A stretch of DNA of 64,000 nucleotides from Paraburkholderia hayleyella (GTDB lineage Bacteria > Pseudomonadota > Gammaproteobacteria > Burkholderiales > Burkholderiaceae). The stretch spans positions 2,294,001 through 2,358,000 of the forward strand of contig NZ_QPES01000001.1 of assembly GCF_009455685.1 (NCBI RefSeq), given 5' to 3'. Positions within the stretch are counted from its first letter, which is position 1. Every line of letters starts with the position of its first letter. Below, one piece after another: positions 61,515 through 64,000 of the stretch. Below the pieces are notes generated by a model. That model made no database searches, had not been told where the DNA came from, and worked only from the letters and a program-made list of their open reading frames with translations. The position numbers were made by a program, and so were the translations under genes.

Positions 61515-62284
61515 AAGGCTCAACCAGTCGAAGCCGCTCGCCTGCGAAGCCACCACCACCTCGGTCGCGGCAACACCCAGCACCGCAGCCAGCGCGATTC
61601 GTACCCGTTCTGGCGAGTTATTGTGCTGGCTCAGATGCGCGGCAACCAGATAACGCAAACGCGAGCGGTCCAGCGAAGCCAGAATGGCCGCCGCTGCCTC
61701 GTTGTTCAAATGTCCGTGCATTCCACCAATACGCGCCTTTAACGACTGCGGATAGCGGCTCGCGGCGAGCATCTGGACATCGTGATTACATTCGAGCACC
61801 AGCGCATCGCATCCACTCAGCACAGCGCTAATATGCGGCGTCCCCATTCCCGCATCGGTCAGCACCCCCAGACGGCTAGCACCGTCAGACAACACGAACT
61901 GCAACGGCTCGCGTGCATCGTGCGGAACGGTATAAGGCAAGATGCCAAGATCGCCCAGCGCAATCTCTTCGTCCCCCACAAGACATGCAAGCCCGATTCC
62001 AGCGCATCCGCCCCCACTGCACGCGCCGTTCCCCAGCTCATATACAACGGAATAGCGCGTTTGCGCGCAAGCGTCAGGGCGCTGCCAATGTGGTCGCTAT
62101 GTTCATGCGTGATCAGGATCGCGTCGATCTCGTCGATGCCTATACCCAAGCGCAGCAGACGCCGCTCGATCTCTTTTGCCGAGAAGCCGCAATCGAGCAG
62201 CACACGCGTCGTCGTGGTGCCGCTGCGTTTTTCAATGAGTAATGCATTACCCTCGCTGCCGCTTCCCAAACTGGCAAAACGCAT
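61512..62284 (-). pseudogene. Metallo-beta-lactamase-fold hydrolase (YycJ/WalJ-like), interrupted by one frameshift
   Basis: The first frame, from ATG 62284, reads MRFASLGSGSEGNALLIE, the metal motif THEHSDHIG and ALESGLHVLWG; the remainder lies in another frame, GDEEIALGDLGILPYTVPHDAREPLQF, LTDAGMGTPHI, LECNHD and AAHLSQHNN. This is an MBL hydrolase akin to YycJ/WalJ, a predicted nuclease family. The break is a G5 run on the coding strand (plus 61973-61977); a sixth G gives one 257-residue protein. The start lies 7 bases after the bamC stop, so the two are probably co-transcribed. A late ATG at 61979 heads the second frame but would yield no metal site. Confidence 0.85.
61973..61977 (-). other. 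Frameshift site in the MBL-fold gene (G5 where G6 is expected)
   Basis: The coding strand reads TTGTGGGGGACGAAG. With one more G it would read L-W-G-D-E, joining both halves. Confidence 0.85.
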
Positions 62285-62291
62285 CGCGCGC

Positions 62292-63431
62292 CTAATTGAG
62301 CTGGGCTTGCAGCAACGACAGAATGCGCCGCGCCTGGGACGACGTATCCGTTTGTCCATTCGCGTCAACGACCGAAACTTCTGTCAATGCCGTATCTTTC
62401 GAGCGCACATTCACAAGAAATGCCTGGCCCGGCTTTTTCACGCTGCTGTCACTAAACAGCAGCTTGCCGAACAGGCCGTCGCGCTTGAGCTCCTGCATCG
62501 AATCAGCATAGCGAACGTAATAAATCCCCTTGGCACGGTCCCGGTTATCCACCGCGAAATTGGTGCGATCCAGTGCGAGACCCACCCGCAGCCATGCCCG
62601 ATCAAAGGATTCCGGCAGATCCAGCGTTACCGCGCCCGCCGTACTATCGACCTGCACCGGCGCCGTTGCTCGCCTCGCCTCTGTGAGCAGTTGCTTGGCC
62701 TGGGCATCGGTCAGACCAAACTTTTGCATCAGCTTCGCCAAAAAAGCGCCTTCCAGCGCCGGATCCCGCGGACGCTCTACCCAGCGCGACGATGTTTTGT
62801 CTTGCCCGGTCAGCATTTCTTCCATGGCGCTGTGGGTGATCGAAATATCGGTCGAATCATTCGCGCCACGCGAGACCAGCGTGCGGAAACGATCCCGGGT
62901 GCCGGATGAATAAACGAAATCGACCACTTTGCCCAAGGTTCGGCGGAACCAGTCGTCGGGAATATTGGCGCGGTTTTCAGCCCAGTCGGTGACCATGATG
63001 CCCGTGGCAGGCGCATCTGTTTTTAATGTGAAGCCGTTGTCATCCCAGAAATTCTTGATTTGTGGCCACAACTGCTCCGGCGTGCGCCCATCCACGACTA
63101 GCCAGCGACGATCGCCATCATGCTCGATATGCATACCGTAGGGATCCTGGGCGTTTGGCACCCCTTCCGTGGCGTTACCGGCTGCCGTGACAGTGCGGTG
63201 TGGCGCGCCACCGAGCGACAGGTCCACGGGTGGCGCGATGTAACGCTGATCGACCTGCGGCGGAGTCAGATCACTTGGAATAGCCAGTGACGGTGCGCTA
63301 CTGGTCGTCTTGTAATTGACTCGATCAGGCGCAAACCATTCGTTCAGCGACTCGCAGCCAGCGAGCGTGGACAGCGCCAGCGCCAGTGCCGCCATCCGGG
63401 TTGCGTGGAGGGAAATTGCAGAACGTTTCAT
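62292..63431 (-). CDS. bamC: Outer-membrane assembly lipoprotein BamC
   Basis: BamC (NlpB) is an accessory lipoprotein of the BAM complex. The 379-residue product has a lipoprotein signal ending LAGCESLNEWF, then an extended N-terminal lasso (PSLAIPSDLTPPQVDQRY) known in E. coli BamC to lie along BamD. Two helix-grip domains follow (DGRTPEQLWPQIKNFWDDNGF and ESFDRAWLRVGLALDRTNF). It lies 197 bases after dapA and just before the MBL-fold gene, an order common in Burkholderia. Confidence 0.9.
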   Translation of the reverse strand: MKRSAISLHATRMAALALALSTLAGCESLNEWFAPDRVNYKTTSSAPSLAIPSDLTPPQVDQRYIAPPVDLSLGGAPHRTVTAAGNATEGVPNAQDPYGMHIEHDGDRRWLVVDGRTPEQLWPQIKNFWDDNGFTLKTDAPATGIMVTDWAENRANIPDDWFRRTLGKVVDFVYSSGTRDRFRTLVSRGANDSTDISITHSAMEEMLTGQDKTSSRWVERPRDPALEGAFLAKLMQKFGLTDAQAKQLLTEARRATAPVQVDSTAGAVTLDLPESFDRAWLRVGLALDRTNFAVDNRDRAKGIYYVRYADSMQELKRDGLFGKLLFSDSSVKKPGQAFLVNVRSKDTALTEVSVVDANGQTDTSSQARRILSLLQAQLN

Positions 63432-63628
63432 GTGGGCCTTCGTAAAGCGAGAACGCGGGAACGCGGCGCGCCGTTCGTGTCATTCAGGAGCAAAGAGCAG
63501 GAACACAGGCGAAATCGACGCTAGTTAAAAAAGACGAAGCACGAAAAAAGATGGGATAAAAGCCCGAACAAGAAGGCAAAACGCAGAGGCTATTCGCGCG
63601 CCCCACGAGCAGACCGGGCCCCAGACCT

Positions 63629-64000
63629 TCAGCCCAGCAGGCCAGCTTCATGCAATGCGCCACGTACCACGTCGTGATAACGCGCATCGAGTGGGGTCAA
63701 TGGCAAGCGGATACCGCCCTGAATACGGCCGAGCTGCTGCAACGCCCATTTCACAGGAATTGGATTCGCTTCAATAAATAAATGCTTGTGCAACGACAAG
63801 AGCTTCATATGGATCTCGCGCGCACGCGGCACATCGACGGCCAGCGCAGCGGCACATAGTTCGCTCATCGCGCGCGGCGCCACATTGGCCGTCACTGAAA
63901 TGTTGCCATGGCCGCCCAGCAGCATCAGCGCAATCGCCGTGGGATCGTCTCCGCTGTAAATGCTGAAACCAGCCGGGGCTGCCTTGATCAGATGGGCCGC
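63629..64000 (-). CDS. dapA: 4-hydroxy-tetrahydrodipicolinate synthase, C-terminal part
   Basis: These are the last 123 residues of DapA, which condenses pyruvate with aspartate semialdehyde in lysine synthesis. The frame is open to the window edge and reads [36 protein letters not shown], including the YSGDD segment of the active site. It ends with [26 protein letters not shown] and EAGLLG. The N-terminal barrel with the Schiff-base lysine is outside the window. Confidence 0.95.
   Translation of the reverse strand, partial: AAHLIKAAPAGFSIYSGDDPTAIALMLLGGHGNISVTANVAPRAMSELCAAALAVDVPRAREIHMKLLSLHKHLFIEANPIPVKWALQQLGRIQGGIRLPLTPLDARYHDVVRGALHEAGLLG

Overview
The window is about 64 kb of a GC-rich beta-proteobacterial chromosome, almost certainly from the family Burkholderiaceae (Burkholderia / Paraburkholderia / Mycetohabitans group). 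The evidence is protein-level resemblance plus gene order typical of that group: lysC, tilS, accA, an AlkA-like glycosylase, cysS, ppiA, ppiB, lpxH, trmJ, suhB; then mutS, an FKBP isomerase, dinG, tex, kup; then purA, hisZ, hflC, hflK, hflX, hfq, der, bamB, yfgM, hisS, ispG, rodZ, rlmN, ndk; and finally bamC and dapA. The species cannot be fixed from the sequence. A chitin-directed LPMO next to low-GC orphan genes would suit a fungus-associated member, but that is inference.

Layout. 1-11.1 kb: housekeeping genes for lysine/threonine synthesis, tRNA modification, fatty-acid synthesis, DNA repair, translation, prolyl isomerisation and lipid A. 11.4-22.4 kb: one giant type Va autotransporter with an ESPR signal peptide, about 28 PATR repeats and a C-terminal barrel, split by a one-base frameshift just before the barrel. 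22.4-24.4 kb: a low-GC, mostly non-coding patch with one orphan two-helix membrane protein. 24.4-37.1 kb: mutS, a secreted phosphoesterase-like protein, an FKBP isomerase, a ribosomal-oxygenase-like cupin, an Ala-rich lipoprotein, dinG, a YdcH protein, a coiled-coil exported protein and tex. 37.4-38.4 kb: a low-GC orphan with an HPDKN (J-domain-like) motif. 38.6-57.6 kb: kup and the purA to ndk block. 57.8-61.0 kb: a Bax-inhibitor membrane protein and a two-gene chitin module (a GbpA-like LPMO and a paralogue without the catalytic domain). 61.5-64 kb: a frameshifted metallo-beta-lactamase-fold gene, bamC and the end of dapA.

How the genes fit together. bamB and bamC (outer-membrane assembly) and lpxH belong to envelope building, on which the autotransporter barrel would depend. 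hfq, hflX, hflK and hflC form the classic RNA-chaperone / FtsH-regulator cluster. hisS, der, tilS, trmJ, rlmN and cysS serve translation.

Notable oddities. Three genes (autotransporter, hflX, MBL hydrolase) are each broken by what looks like one missing G in a G5 run; adding one base restores full-length products of about 3659, 394 and 257 residues. pilW, expected between rlmN and rodZ, is absent. Short tandem repeats with 6-15 bp units recur through the window, several of them touching stop codons. No tRNA, rRNA, CRISPR array or intact insertion sequence was recognised.
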